This document shows, one piece after another, positions 31,369-49,432 of a DNA stretch of 64,000 nucleotides. The position numbers were made by a program, and so were the translations under genes. Position 1 is the first letter of the stretch, and each line of letters opens with the position of its first letter. The stretch is from contig NZ_LJCP01000007.1 in NCBI RefSeq assembly GCF_001399755.1, positions 248,001 through 312,000 of the forward strand, written 5' to 3'. The notes beneath the pieces were generated by a model. It was given only the letters and a program-made list of their open reading frames with translations, was not told the DNA's origin and did not search any database. Source of the DNA: Thiohalorhabdus denitrificans (GTDB lineage Bacteria; Pseudomonadota; Gammaproteobacteria; Thiohalorhabdales; Thiohalorhabdaceae).

Positions 31369-31980
31369 TCACGCCCCGCCGCCGAACAGCTCCTGGTCCA
31401 CCAGCGTGCAAAGGCCGTGCAGTATGAGGATGTGCACCTCCTGGATGCGGGCGGTGGTGCGGGAGTCCACCCGCAGCACCAGGTCCTCCTCGGGGCGGGC
31501 GAGGTCGGCCAGCTCGCCGCCGTCGGCGCCGGTGAGCACCAAAAGACGCAGGCCGCGCTCGATGGCCGCCTCCGCCGCCTGGAGGATGTTGGCGGACTGC
31601 CCGCTGGTGGAGATCACCATGAGCAGGTCGCCCGCCTGGCCCAGGGCCTGGACCTCCTTGGCGTAGATCTCCTCGAAGGAGTAGTCGTTCGCCGTGGCGG
31701 AGACGGTCACGGGGTTGGTGCCCAGGGCGATGGCCGGCAGCGGCGGCCGTTCGATCTCGAAGCGGTTTACCAGCTCGCCGACGAAGTGCTGGGCGTCTCC
31801 CGCCGAGCCGCCGTTGCCGCAGGCGAGCACCTTGTTGCCCGCCAGCAGGGTCTCGCGGATCAGCCGCGCCGCCTCGACAATGGTGGGGGCGAGCTCCTCG
31901 CCGGTGCGCCGCTTGAGCTCGGCGCTCTCGTTGAATAGCCCGACGATGCGGGTGGTCGGGTCCTGTCCGTGCTGCTCCAT
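31369..31980 (-). CDS. SIS-domain protein, DiaA / phosphoheptose isomerase (GmhA) type
   Basis: 203 aa. SIS sugar-isomerase fold with ACGNGGSAGDAQHFVGELV, SISTSGQSANI-type loop (VISTSGQSANILQAAE) and EVHILILHGLCTLVDQELF. It could make D-glycero-D-manno-heptose 7-phosphate for LPS, or be DiaA, which binds DnaA; synteny with yraN and lpoA is that of diaA in enteric bacteria. The stop of yraN and the start here are 1 nt apart, so they are co-transcribed. Confidence 0.9.
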   Translation of the reverse strand: MEQHGQDPTTRIVGLFNESAELKRRTGEELAPTIVEAARLIRETLLAGNKVLACGNGGSAGDAQHFVGELVNRFEIERPPLPAIALGTNPVTVSATANDYSFEEIYAKEVQALGQAGDLLMVISTSGQSANILQAAEAAIERGLRLLVLTGADGGELADLARPEEDLVLRVDSRTTARIQEVHILILHGLCTLVDQELFGGGA

Positions 31981-31981
31981 T

Positions 31982-32356
31982 TCAGCTCCAGGTTGCGTCC
32001 AGGCGGAAGGCGTCGGGGATCCAGCGCAGGTCCCGGCCGTCCACGGCCACCACGTCGAAGCGGCAGAAGCGGGCGGCGTGCTCGGGATGGGTGGCGAGGA
32101 AGGCGCGGGCCGCCTGGATCAGCCGCCGCTGCTTGCGCGGGCCCACGGTCTCCTCGGGGCGGCCGAAGCCGCTGTCGGCCCGGGCCCGGACCTCCGTGAA
32201 CACCAGCACCTCCCCCTCCAGGGTGATCAGGTCGATCTCGCCCCCCTTGGCGCGGAAGTTCCGCGTCACGGTGCGGTGGCCGCCCTGGCGCCGCAGGTGG
32301 GTGAGGGCCCGCTCCTCGGCGGCGTCGCCGGTGCGCTGGGCGGGGGTACGGGCCAT
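31982..32356 (-). CDS. yraN: YraN family (UPF0102) nuclease-fold protein
   Basis: 124 aa from ATG 32356. PD-(D/E)XK-like core: RNFRAKGGEIDLI with D42, then FTEVRARAD with E55 and Arg in place of Lys at 57. Role unknown; related to Holliday-junction resolvase folds. Between lpoA and the SIS gene on the same strand, the usual gammaproteobacterial order. Confidence 0.92.
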   Translation of the reverse strand: MARTPAQRTGDAAEERALTHLRRQGGHRTVTRNFRAKGGEIDLITLEGEVLVFTEVRARADSGFGRPEETVGPRKQRRLIQAARAFLATHPEHAARFCRFDVVAVDGRDLRWIPDAFRLDATWS

Positions 32357-32466
32357 CTCAGGACCGCCCTGCCGCCCGCCGGTTGGCCGGGCTGCGTGCG
32401 GGGAAGGCTTCCACGAGGCGGTACCTCTCTTACCGGCAGCGGGTACCGGGCCCGGGCCGGCCGGGG

Positions 32467-34377
32467 CTACTTGCCGCCCGGGGTCAGCATGCCCGGCAGG
32501 GGGGCGATGCGGCCATAGCGGTATTCGGCCCACTGCAGCCGCCGCTGGATGCGGCCGTCGGCGTCGGCAGCCAGCTGGCCCGTGGCACCCTCCAGGCGGA
32601 TGTTGCTCAAGGCCCGGTCCAGGGGATCGTTCAGCAGCAGGGACCGCCGCCAGGCGCCCACCACCAGGGAGTAGGCATCATAGCCCAGGGCGTTGAGGCG
32701 CTCCAGGTCCGCCTGCTGGCCGGGGTAGCTCTCCTCGATGGCGGCGGCCGCCTGCCGGTGCTCGGGACGCGGCTCCAGGAACCACGGCAGCTGCTGGAAG
32801 TGGATGCCGTCCATGTCCCGGCGGTCCGACCGGGAGTCGTCCGGGCTGTGCGTGTGGCTGGTGGCCATCACCGGCAGGTCCCCCGCGGCGAAGAAGTCCA
32901 GCTGCGGCATAATGAGCCGGGCGTTGAGGGTCTCCGAGGCGAGGAACAGGAAGTCCAGGTCCTCGCGCCGGGGCGGGGTGTCGTACTCGGGCAGGTTTAC
33001 CTGCAGGGTGCGCTCGAGCCCCTGGCGGCGCGCGGTGACCTGGTCCAGGGCCAGGAAGGCCTTCAGGGTGTCCGAGTAGTCGGAACGGTCCGGATCGAAG
33101 GGCTCCATGGCCCGGGTGGTACCGCCCAGCTCCTCCCAGCGCTGCTGGAAGGCGCCCACCATGCGCTCGCCCCACGCGGTCCGGGGGAACAGGATGCCCG
33201 CCCGGCGATGGCCCACCTGGAAGGCCCGCTCCGCCGCCTGGGCGGCCTCGGTCTCGGGGTCGAGGCCCAGCTGGAAGACCCCCGGGTCCGTCTTGGCCCA
33301 GTTGCTGGTGGTGTTCAGCAGCAGGCTCGGCGGCAGGGTGGAGCCCCGCTGGAGGCGGTCGGCGTACGCGCGGGCCGCCGCCCGCGTCAGGGGACCGATG
33401 ACGGCGGCGTAGTCCTCGGTGTAGACCTGCTCCAGGGCCCGGTCGAGGCCTTCGGCGTTGCCGGAGGTGTCGAAGATGTCCAGCCGGATACCGGCCCCGC
33501 GGTCGGTCCGGTAGTAGGCGGCGAGCATGCCCCGCAGGATGGCGTCCGCCAGCGTGCGGTAGCGGGAGTCCAGGGGCAGCAGGACGGCGACGCGCAAGGG
33601 GGCCTCCTGGACCCGGTCGAGGCGGTCGCGCACAATATCGGCCAGCGGGTGCCCCGGGTACGCCTCCAGCCAGCCTTCCAGCTCCTGGCCGGTCCGCTCC
33701 AGGGGCTGACGGGCGGAGCGGCGCATGATCCGCTCGAAGCGGAGGTAGCCGCTCGGGAACTCCTCGCCCACCCGGTCGATCCGCTCGGTGAGAACCTGCT
33801 CGGGCACAGAGGCCAGCAGGTAGCGGATCCGGGCGATGCTTTCCTCCTGCTTCTCCCCGGCGCGCAGGATGCGGTGCCGCTCCACCAGGGCGTCGAAGGC
33901 CGCCTCGGGGTATCCCTGTGCCAGCTCCAGCTGGGCCAGATAGTCCAGGGCCGCCTCCTGGAGGTCGGCGGGCAGGGCCCCCACGTCGCCGCGCTGCTCG
34001 GCGAGGTTTTCCAGGATGCGGCGCGCGGCGTCGAAGCGCTGGTGGCGGAGGTGGATGCGGGCCCGCAGGAGCGCGGCGCGCTCGGCCTGTCCGGTCCGCG
34101 TCAGCCCCTCGAGCACGCCCAGGGCCTCCACGTCCTTGCCGCCCAGGGCCAGGGCCCGGCCTTGGCGGTACCGCAGTCTGGCGTTCTCCTCGCCCGTTGC
34201 CTCCTCCGCCCGGCGCGCGTAGGCCTCCGCCGCCTCGGTGTACGCCCCCGCCCGCTCCATGCCCTCGGGGGTATCGGGGAGTGGGCCCTCGGGGCCGGGT
34301 CCGGGGGCGCAGCCGCCGAGGGTCACGGCGGTGGCGAGGAGCAACAGGGCGGAGCGCAGCGGGCGTGATAGTGGCAA
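32467..34377 (-). CDS. lpoA: Outer-membrane lipoprotein activator of PBP1A (LpoA)
   Basis: 636 aa. Lipobox LGG-C with Cys23. N-terminal about 250 residues are TPR-like helices (YAEAAEAYARRAEEATGEENARLRYRQGRAL-type repeats); the C-terminal half is a type I periplasmic-binding fold (VAVLLPLDSRYRTLADAILRGMLAAYY, VIGPLTRAAARAYADRLQRG). LpoA spans the periplasm to activate the PBP1A transpeptidase. Divergent from rsmI as in E. coli. Confidence 0.93.
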   Translation of the reverse strand: MPLSRPLRSALLLLATAVTLGGCAPGPGPEGPLPDTPEGMERAGAYTEAAEAYARRAEEATGEENARLRYRQGRALALGGKDVEALGVLEGLTRTGQAERAALLRARIHLRHQRFDAARRILENLAEQRGDVGALPADLQEAALDYLAQLELAQGYPEAAFDALVERHRILRAGEKQEESIARIRYLLASVPEQVLTERIDRVGEEFPSGYLRFERIMRRSARQPLERTGQELEGWLEAYPGHPLADIVRDRLDRVQEAPLRVAVLLPLDSRYRTLADAILRGMLAAYYRTDRGAGIRLDIFDTSGNAEGLDRALEQVYTEDYAAVIGPLTRAAARAYADRLQRGSTLPPSLLLNTTSNWAKTDPGVFQLGLDPETEAAQAAERAFQVGHRRAGILFPRTAWGERMVGAFQQRWEELGGTTRAMEPFDPDRSDYSDTLKAFLALDQVTARRQGLERTLQVNLPEYDTPPRREDLDFLFLASETLNARLIMPQLDFFAAGDLPVMATSHTHSPDDSRSDRRDMDGIHFQQLPWFLEPRPEHRQAAAAIEESYPGQQADLERLNALGYDAYSLVVGAWRRSLLLNDPLDRALSNIRLEGATGQLAADADGRIQRRLQWAEYRYGRIAPLPGMLTPGGK

Positions 34378-34412
34378 GCGGATTTTCCCTTTTCTCCGGT
34401 TAGGCGAGCGCC

Positions 34413-35273
34413 ATGCAGGAAAACGAAACGGGTATTTTATACGTGGTCGGCACCCCCATCGGCAACCGTGCCGACCTCACGCCGCGCGCGCTGGAGACGC
34501 TTTGCGGGGCTGCCGCGATTGTAGCGGAGGACACCCGCCATGTGCAGCGGCTTCTCGCGGACACCACGGCCCGGGTGGAGCGCGTCTCGCTGAACGCCCA
34601 CAACGAGAACGAGCGCATCCCCCGGCTGCTGGAGCGGCTCCGGGCGGGGGAGAATCTGGCCCTGGTGAGCGACGCCGGGGTCCCCGCCGTCTCCGATCCG
34701 GGCGGGCGGCTCGTGGCGGCCGCCCACGGGGCGGGAGTCGCGGTGCGGGCGGTGCCGGGACCGAGCGCCGTCACCGCGGCGCTCTCCGTGGCGGGCCTGC
34801 CCGCCAACCGCTTCGCCTTCGAGGGCTTCCTGCCCACCAAGGCGGAAGCCCGACGGACGCGGCTGCGCGCCATTGCGCAGGATCCGCGCACCGTGGTGCT
34901 GTTCGAGTCCCCCCGGCGCCTCAAGGACCTCCTGGGCGAACTGGCGGCGGCCTGCGGGGCGGAGCGGGAGGCGGTGGTGACGCGGGAGCTGACCAAGCGG
35001 TTCGAGACCAACCGGCGGGGGACGCTGGGGGAGCTGGCGGAGCATTTCGCCGCCCACCCGGAGGAGCAGCGGGGCGAGTTCACCCTCTGCCTGGCCGGGG
35101 CCCCGGAGGAGCCGGCGGAGAGCGGGGCGGCCACGGTGGAGGGGGAGGCGGTCCTGGCGGCGCTGCTGGAGGAGCTTTCTCCCAGCCGGGCGGCCAAGGT
35201 GGCGGCCCGCATCACCGGGCAGCCCAAGAACGCCCTGTATCAGCGGGCCATGGAATGGAGCGGGGCCGAATAG
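34413..35273 (+). CDS. rsmI: 16S rRNA (cytidine-1402-2'-O)-methyltransferase
   Basis: 286 aa. Tetrapyrrole-methylase fold: LYVVGTPIGNRADLTPRALE (9-28), DTRHVQRLL, LVSDAGVPAVSDPGGRLV (about 88-105), VPGPSAVTAALSVAGLP, FEGFLPTK, LFESPRRLKDLL, and the RsmI C-terminal domain ending VAARITGQPKNALYQRAM. Uses SAM to methylate the P-site cytidine 1402. Only 35 nt separate its ATG from the divergent lpoA start. Confidence 0.97.
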   Translation: MQENETGILYVVGTPIGNRADLTPRALETLCGAAAIVAEDTRHVQRLLADTTARVERVSLNAHNENERIPRLLERLRAGENLALVSDAGVPAVSDPGGRLVAAAHGAGVAVRAVPGPSAVTAALSVAGLPANRFAFEGFLPTKAEARRTRLRAIAQDPRTVVLFESPRRLKDLLGELAAACGAEREAVVTRELTKRFETNRRGTLGELAEHFAAHPEEQRGEFTLCLAGAPEEPAESGAATVEGEAVLAALLEELSPSRAAKVAARITGQPKNALYQRAMEWSGAE

Positions 35274-35295
35274 GGGCCCCGCCCCGGGTTACGCT

Positions 35296-36171
35296 TTACC
35301 CTTCCCGGGGGCTGCTTTCCGCCCCCGACCCCTCGGATTCGGATCCGGCCTCCTGCAGATACCCGCCGAATTCCTGCCCGAAGGTGCGGGAGCGGCGGGT
35401 CATGGTCTCGTCGAGGATCGCGGCCAGCTTGCGGCCGAACATCTCCCCCGCGGGGCTGCCGAGGAATTCCAGGTAGTCCCGCAGCTCCTGGTTGGTGGCG
35501 TCGCGGTAGGCATAGAGGAACTGGGCGCTCAGCATCTGGCCCACCTGGCCTTCGATCTGGAAGCGGTTCTGCTCGATCTGCTTCCGGATCTCGTCCACCG
35601 GGGGCGCCTGCTCGGGGGAAAGGGCCTGCAGCATCCCGGCGGTGAGGGCGGTCTGCATGTTGACGACGAAGTCGGTGGTGAATTTGTTCGCCCGGGTGGT
35701 GGCGATGTAGTCATCCACCAGCTGAAGCCGTTCCGGGTTGTTCTCCCGGTATTGCCGGCGAAGGGTGCTTACCTGCTGCAGGGCCTTCTGGCTCGCCTCG
35801 GGGGAGGCGGCGGCTTCCTCCAGGGAGACGACCTTGCGACCGAGCTCGGTGTTCAGGAAGCGCATCACCTCCTGCATGTTCTCCTTGGAGACGCGGTCCA
35901 CGATCCGGGCGTGCACCTCCTCGCGTATGACCTCGGGGGCGAACACCTCGTCGGTGGCCTTGCGCATGGCCGCCTGGGCCTCCGCGGGCAGGGGGCTGCT
36001 CTGGGAGGCCTGGTCGATCCCCTGGTGGAACTGGTCGGGCAGGTAGCTGATGGTGGTGTCGAGCCCGGACTTGTCCATCAGGGTCCAGGCCATTGCCGGT
36101 TTCGACGGGGCCGCGGCGACCGGTGCCGCCAGGAGCAGGCCCAATCCGGCATAGAGAAGGCGCATCCACAT
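35296..36171 (-). CDS. Exported DUF2059-like helical protein
   Basis: 291 aa. Signal peptide 1-21 (GLGLLLAAPVAAA). Almost all-helical with two related halves, each with a segment like FLNTELGRKVVSLEE and YLEFLGSPAGEMFGRKL, the latter typical of DUF2059. A LVDDYIATTRANKF stretch lies between. Periplasmic role unknown. Ends in an acidic Ser/Glu tail. Convergent with rsmI. Confidence 0.75.
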   Translation of the reverse strand: MWMRLLYAGLGLLLAAPVAAAPSKPAMAWTLMDKSGLDTTISYLPDQFHQGIDQASQSSPLPAEAQAAMRKATDEVFAPEVIREEVHARIVDRVSKENMQEVMRFLNTELGRKVVSLEEAAASPEASQKALQQVSTLRRQYRENNPERLQLVDDYIATTRANKFTTDFVVNMQTALTAGMLQALSPEQAPPVDEIRKQIEQNRFQIEGQVGQMLSAQFLYAYRDATNQELRDYLEFLGSPAGEMFGRKLAAILDETMTRRSRTFGQEFGGYLQEAGSESEGSGAESSPREG

Positions 36172-36323
36172 AGCTGTCCCCTTTCGTGTTCCTGGTCGTG
36201 GAAAGGATGCCCCATCCCCCCGCCCTTTTAAATAGCCTTCGGGCGGGAAAAACGCCCTAACCTCCCCGAACTAGCCTCGTCACCCCACCGGGGCGCTTCC
36301 GAAGGACCCATCCTCGACCGAAA

Positions 36324-36350
36324 CGAAAAAGGCGGCCCCTGGGGGCCGCC
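36324..36350 (-). terminator. Intrinsic terminator of the gltBD operon
   Basis: GGCGGCCCC / GGGGCCGCC stem with a 2-nt loop (36331-36350), followed on the minus strand by TTTTT. Confidence 0.9.
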
Positions 36351-36376
36351 TCTCGTTTCCCGAAGACCGGGACGCG

Positions 36377-37852
<1,476 letters not shown>

Positions 37853-37880
37853 GGTCAAACCTCCGTGAGAAAAGCAGTTG

Positions 37881-37903
37881 TAGGAGCGGCGTCCCCGCCG
37901 CGA
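37881..37903. repeat. REP-like palindromic element, single copy
   Basis: TAGGAGCGGCGTCCCCGCCG followed by CGA, containing CGGCG-N4-CGCCG. Lies between gltB and gltD. The same unit occurs twice, inverted, at 45770-45831. Confidence 0.7.
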
Positions 37904-37937
37904 CCCGGTTTTCCGTTGCCTCGAGCCAAACAGCCTC

Positions 37938-42548
<4,611 letters not shown>

Positions 42549-43105
42549 GGATATCTATCTCCGCTTTTGGCCCCCGCCCGGGGTCCGGTGCCGCCGTACT
42601 AGCCGCGCGGTGCGGTCCCAAGCGAACGTCCGGTGAGAAGCGGGGCGGGCTTCAGACACGGCGAGGCCGAGCGAGCCGCCCGAACCCTCTGGTTCTGGCG
42701 AGCGGCTCACCCGGCCCGGTGTTAGGGGTCACGGGCCCAATCTCCACCCGTTGTCAGGTCTCAGTCGAGCCTTAAGAGGCTAGCGTTTTCCTCCTCGCAC
42801 GACAACCCACGCGGTCCCATTCATCCTGCCACGAACGGGTCCTTTCGGCTTGGATTCCCCATCGGCGGGGCGGGTTCGGGGCCCGGGCCCGGCGCCGAGG
42901 CGGTTGAAACGGCGGCCCTTCCGCTCCGGGAGGGGAAAGCCCGTTTCCGGAGAGGGGTGGTTGAAAACCCGTTCGGCATCCCCATCTAGTACCTAGGGTT
43001 ACCGGCGCCCCGGAGGGGCCGCGCCGGCGATACGGGAAGCGGCCGGAATGGCGCGCCCATTCCCGCCCCTTCCCCGGTAGAAACGCACGCAAGCGGAGGG
43101 TTCCC
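42549..43105. other. 557-nt divergent region between gltB and clpB
   Basis: Carries the sigma-32 promoter of clpB at 42960-42985 and presumably the gltB promoter. No ORF is supported. A GC-rich inverted segment (GAGCGAGCCG against CGAGCGGCTC) near 42668-42712 may be a hairpin. Confidence 0.5.
42960..42985 (+). promoter_or_regulatory. Sigma-32 (RpoH) heat-shock promoter of clpB
   Basis: GTTGAAA at 42960-42966, a 13-nt spacer, then CCCCAT at 42980-42985 followed by CT. This matches the RpoH pattern CTTGAA / CCCCATnT almost perfectly. It is 120 nt before the clpB start. Confidence 0.8.
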
Positions 43106-45703
<2,598 letters not shown>

Positions 45704-45725
45704 GGCTCTCCCCCGCCGCGACGCA

Positions 45726-45757
45726 AAAACGCCGCCCCTTGATCGGGGGCGGCGTTT
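45726..45757. terminator. Terminator after clpB
   Basis: AAACGCCGCCCC and GGGGCGGCGTTT pair around a TTGATCG loop. T-rich on both sides (TTTCTATTT on plus, GTTTTTGC on minus), so it can work in both directions. Confidence 0.8.
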
Positions 45758-45769
45758 CTATTTCAACGG

Positions 45770-45831
45770 TAGGAGCGGCGTCCCCGCCGCGAGCTGTTTT
45801 ACCCGGAATCGCGACGAGGACGTCGCTCCTA
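45770..45831. repeat. REP-like elements in inverted pair
   Basis: TAGGAGCGGCGTCCCCGCCG at the left and, on the opposite strand, TAGGAGCGACGTCCTCGTCG at the right, forming one long hairpin (BIME-like). Related single unit at 37881. Confidence 0.75.
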
Positions 45832-45898
45832 CAACGGGGAAAGCGGCTACGGGGTCAGGAAGCAGCAGCGGCCCCCGCCACGACCTCCCGGAAATGCC

Positions 45899-46759
45899 TC
45901 AGGTAGACGGGTCGTGCTGCTCGCAGGCCTGCACGGTGTTCTGCAGGAGGGTGGCCACGGTCATGGGGCCCACGCCGCCCGGGACCGGCGTGATCCAAGA
46001 GGCGCGCTCCTTGGCGTCCTCGAAGTCCACATCACCCACCAGGCGGTTGTCCGGCAGGCGGTTCATGCCCACGTCGATGACCACCGCCCCCTCCCGGACC
46101 CATTCCCCGGGCACCAGCCCCGGCTTGCCCACGGCCACCACCAGCAGGTCGGCACGGCGGACGTAGGTTTCCAGGTCGCGGGTGAAGCGGTGGCAGACGG
46201 AGGTGGTGGCCCCTTCCAGGAGCAGCTCCAGGGCCATGGGCCGGCCCACGTGGTTGGAGGCGCCCACCACCACCGCGTCCATGCCCTTGGGGTCGATCTC
46301 GTACTCCTCGAGCAGGGTGATGATCCCGCGCGGGGTGCAGGAGCGGAACAGCGGATTGCGCTGGGCCAGGCGGCCGATGTTGTAGGGGTGGAAGCCGTCC
46401 ACGTCCTTGGCGGGGTCGATGGCCTCGATCACCGCGCCGGGGTCGATGTGGGCGGGCAGCGGGAGCTGCACCAGGATGCCGTCCACGGTCTCGTCGGCGT
46501 TGAGGCTCTCCACCAGGGAGAGCAGCTCCTCCTGGCTGACGCTGGCCGGGAGGTCGTAGGAGAAGGACTTGATCCCGGTCTTATCGCAGGCCGTGCGCTT
46601 GTTGCGGACGTACACCTGGGAGGCCTGATCCTGGCCCACCAGCACCACCGCCAGCCCCGGCGGCCGGTAGCCGCGCCGGACACGTTCCGCCACCAGGGCC
46701 GCGAGGTTGTCCCGCACCTTGGCGCTGGTTGCCTTGCCGTCGATGATCTGCGCCGCCAT
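45899..46759 (-). CDS. folD: Bifunctional methylene-THF dehydrogenase / cyclohydrolase FolD
   Basis: 286 aa from ATG 46759 (GAGGAG upstream). Catalytic Y50 and K54 in [43 protein letters not shown] near 98-123, and the NADP site [18 protein letters not shown] near 165-182, ending [17 protein letters not shown]. Interconverts methylene- and formyl-THF. Ends 68 nt before the REP pair. A run of tRNA genes lies behind its promoter on the other strand. Confidence 0.97.
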   Translation of the reverse strand: MAAQIIDGKATSAKVRDNLAALVAERVRRGYRPPGLAVVLVGQDQASQVYVRNKRTACDKTGIKSFSYDLPASVSQEELLSLVESLNADETVDGILVQLPLPAHIDPGAVIEAIDPAKDVDGFHPYNIGRLAQRNPLFRSCTPRGIITLLEEYEIDPKGMDAVVVGASNHVGRPMALELLLEGATTSVCHRFTRDLETYVRRADLLVVAVGKPGLVPGEWVREGAVVIDVGMNRLPDNRLVGDVDFEDAKERASWITPVPGGVGPMTVATLLQNTVQACEQHDPST

Positions 46760-46981
46760 GAGGCTCCTCGTCATGCTCCCGCGGAACCGGTCGCGCCGGT
46801 AAAGCGGTGGATGTTGCCACGAACCGGTTTCAGGCGCAAAGCAGGGCGGATTGACGAGGGCCGCCTTGGCTGGGTAGGATTGTCTCCCTTGGCGGCCCGG
46901 GGCCCGCGCCGAAGTTCCGCCCCGAACCGGCTAGATCGGGAAATCGCCGACCCGGGCCCTTCTGGATCGGCGAAATAGAGC

Positions 46982-47058
<77 letters not shown>

Positions 47059-47111
47059 AACACGAATTCGGGCCTGCAACCCCATGGAATGCCGGATCCG
47101 GCACTTCTTTG

Positions 47112-47188
47112 GCGCCTGTAGCTCAACTGGATAGAGCAGCGGCCTTCTAAGCCGCAGGTTGTGGGTTCGATTCCCGCCGGGCGCGCCA
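47112..47188 (+). tRNA. tRNA-Arg (anticodon TCT)
   Basis: 77 nt with CCA. Acceptor GCGCCTG against CGGGCGC (one G-T pair); anticodon loop CTTCTAA between GCGGC and GCCGC. Confidence 0.97.
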
Positions 47189-47265
47189 AATCGGCAGAGG
47201 CGCAATCGGCCGCGGGCCGCCGGCTCCATGCTAGAATGGAGCCCGGATACCCCCCGAATGCGATG

Positions 47266-47341
47266 GTGAGCGTAGCTCAGTTGGTAGAGCCCCGGATTGT
47301 GGCTCCGGTGGTCGGGAGTTCGAATCTCCTCGCTCACCCCA
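47266..47341 (+). tRNA. tRNA-His (anticodon GTG)
   Basis: 76 nt with CCA, preceded by the G at 47265 that becomes G-1. Acceptor GTGAGCG against CGCTCAC, discriminator C; anticodon loop TTGTGGC between CCGGA and TCCGG. Confidence 0.97.
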
Positions 47342-47360
47342 TTTTCGAAAAGCAGTAGAT

Positions 47361-47436
<76 letters not shown>

Positions 47437-47653
47437 TCTAAATCAAGGGCTTATAGAGGTTCCCTTAAGCCTGATTCCCCCTCTGGGTCACACATGGGTC
47501 ACACCCTGATCCTTGTAAGGCCCTTGAGAGACCCAGCCTGGGTGAGGGCACCCGCTCATTCCAGGCCCGCGTGGTCTCCCTGCCTAACCCTGTTCCTTAC
47601 CTCCCTTCCTTGTCCTCTCTCTGCCCCTGCTCACCAAGCGACAGGAGAGGAAT

Positions 47654-48479
47654 TTGACCACCCACAATCCCACCGCTGCGGCCGTTGCCACCCGTGTTCC
47701 CGAGGACCACGCCGTCGGGGGCTTGGAGTACGGCGGCCACCACAACGGGCGCCGCTACGTCCGCCCAGTGGGTATGAACCTTTGGGGCCTGGCCCGCGAG
47801 CTGCCCGGAGAGGACCTGCCGGGGCCCGCAATCATCCTCGATGAGCTCAACGCTGAGCTGGACCGCTGGGACCACTTGCCACCAGCCTTTCATCCCGCGG
47901 TGGCCGTCTTCCTGGAGGATGGCGGCCTGCGGGCGGTTTCTGAGGCGGAGGATTACCGGGCCGTGCTTCCGGAGTAGGCCTGGGAACGCCTGGCCGAGCA
48001 CCTGGAGCAGCACGGCGCCCGCGCCCAGAGCACGATCTGGGGCCGGCACATGCGGGCGGTGCTCCAGGCCTGCGACCGCCCCCCCGGCGCTTGATGCGGT
48101 CCTGGATCACTTCTCCAGCCGGGTCATCACTGCCTTGGACGGCCTGAATGGGATTGGGGAGGATCCGGGGGTCAGCCGGCAGGAAGCGGAAGGCCGGCTC
48201 CAGGACGCTGCGGGTCGGTTGTTCGAGGCGGCGCGGATGCTGGAAGAGACCCCCCTGCTTCGGGATGCGGTGTACCAAGACCTACGGGACCGCCTTTATC
48301 AGGCCCTGTTCTGGTTGGAGCGGGCGGGGTGCGGGGCATGCACCATGACCACGGAGGAGCTCGCGGCGGTGGTGACGGCGGCTAAGCGCCAAGCGGAGCC
48401 AGTATGGGTTCGGGCCTCGGACCTCCAGGAGGCGCCCCTCCCTGCTGAAGCCGAGGCCGTGGCCCGCGTCCCGGCCTGA
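47654..48479 (+). pseudogene. Mobile-element gene broken by one nonsense and one frameshift lesion
   Basis: Begins at TTG 47654 after AGGAGAGG. The first 107 codons end at TAG (47975-47977), but the same frame continues as protein-like sequence (AWERLAEHLEQHGARAQS, GRHMRAVLQACDRPP); CAG to TAG is a plausible mutation. At a run of seven C (48079-48085) dropping one base joins this to LDAVLDHFSSRVITALDGL and on to the stop at 48479, whose frame has no good start of its own. The repaired product would be about 274 aa, helical and acidic. No family recognised; the surroundings suggest phage or plasmid origin. Confidence 0.65.
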
Positions 48480-48561
48480 GCAACCCTTCCCCCTGGCCGG
48501 GTCCCTTCCGCAATTCGCGGGGTTAGGGGCCCGGTTTTTCTCTACCCCCTTCCGGGCACCC

Positions 48562-49138
48562 ATGCCCTCCGCAACACCTGGCGGACCAGCCCACCATCGG
48601 CGGGGTCAGCATCCCGGTGAACGAGCACGGGCGGGTGAGCCTGAATGCGCTCCACCGGGCGAGTGGGGCTGGCTCAGAAAAGGGACCTGGCAGGTGGCGC
48701 CGGTCCCGGCAGGCCCAGGAGCTTGCTGAGGAGCTGAGGCCAGATGTGGCTTCTGACCCTGTTTCGGTTGCGAGCACAGGATCCCCCGGCACCTACGCCC
48801 ACCCCGACCTGGGCATTTCCTACGCCGGTTGGATACGTCCCGCTTTCCAGGTCCAGGTGAACCGCACCTTCCGGCAGTACCAGGAGGGCACCCTGCCGGC
48901 CCGGCCTTCCCGGGGCCTGTTGGAAGGCGCGCCGCGGGCGGTGAAAAAGTTGGAGACGCAGCGGATCGTCCCCTCTGAGGCTCTGACAGAGCCCGTGCCC
49001 CCAGCCGGAACTCCGCGGCGATACCGTGGGCCAGGCCCTGGCCACCATCTGGGATCTGGGGTCGGCGCTGCGGACATGCAATGGGCGGCTGGGGATGGGG
49101 GGGAGTGGGCCGGGGAAGACAATGAGCCTGTGGAATGA
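48562..49138 (+). pseudogene. KilA-N domain (phage antirepressor-type) relic
   Basis: The frame through GGVSIPVNEHGRVSLNALHR, then RQAQELAEEL and TYAHPDLGISYAGWIRPAFQ followed by VQVNRTF matches the KilA-N DNA-binding domain of phage regulators. The frame has no start codon: its N-terminus extends back past the GTG at 48617 without a Met, while the ATG at 48562 is in another frame. Past about residue 130 the similarity stops, and another frame looks coding (GQALATIWDLGSAL), so a second shift is likely. It is a phage remnant. Confidence 0.7.
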
Positions 49139-49346
49139 GGCCGACCAATCATAATACCTATCAAAAAGTTTTTAGGACGTAAACGCTGTCGTGGCGCCCT
49201 CCTCCGCTACCGCAGTATCTCTCCTTGCATCAAGAGCTAGGTAAGGGAAGAGGAAGCATGTCACGGGATGTCGAGAAAGTTTTCACTTAATCCGGAAGAA
49301 GATTGAACCTAATAGGAAAACATTTTATAAACAATTCGATAGTTAT

Positions 49347-49361
49347 TGGCATAGCTGTTGC
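49347..49361 (+). promoter_or_regulatory. Sigma-54 (RpoN) promoter upstream of the PEP-CTERM HAF gene
   Basis: TGGCAT-N5-TTGC: GG at 49348-49349 and GC at 49360-49361 have the exact -24/-12 spacing, with TT after the second block. Predicted start near 49373, 60 nt before the ATG. Sigma-54 control through a PrsK/PrsR-type system is known for many PEP-CTERM genes. Confidence 0.75.
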
Positions 49362-49432
49362 TTCAGGAAGGCAAACGTTACTGGACAACTAGTTCCGGGC
49401 CAGTACGTAAGAGACGGCCCAAGGAGTAGCTG

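Noticed and set aside
32383-34368. 661-aa frame opposite lpoA
   Set aside because: Antisense shadow; lpoA has a lipobox and clear domains.
45770-45831. REP pair considered as a terminator of folD
   Set aside because: No T-run and a recurring family sequence; treated as a repeat element instead.
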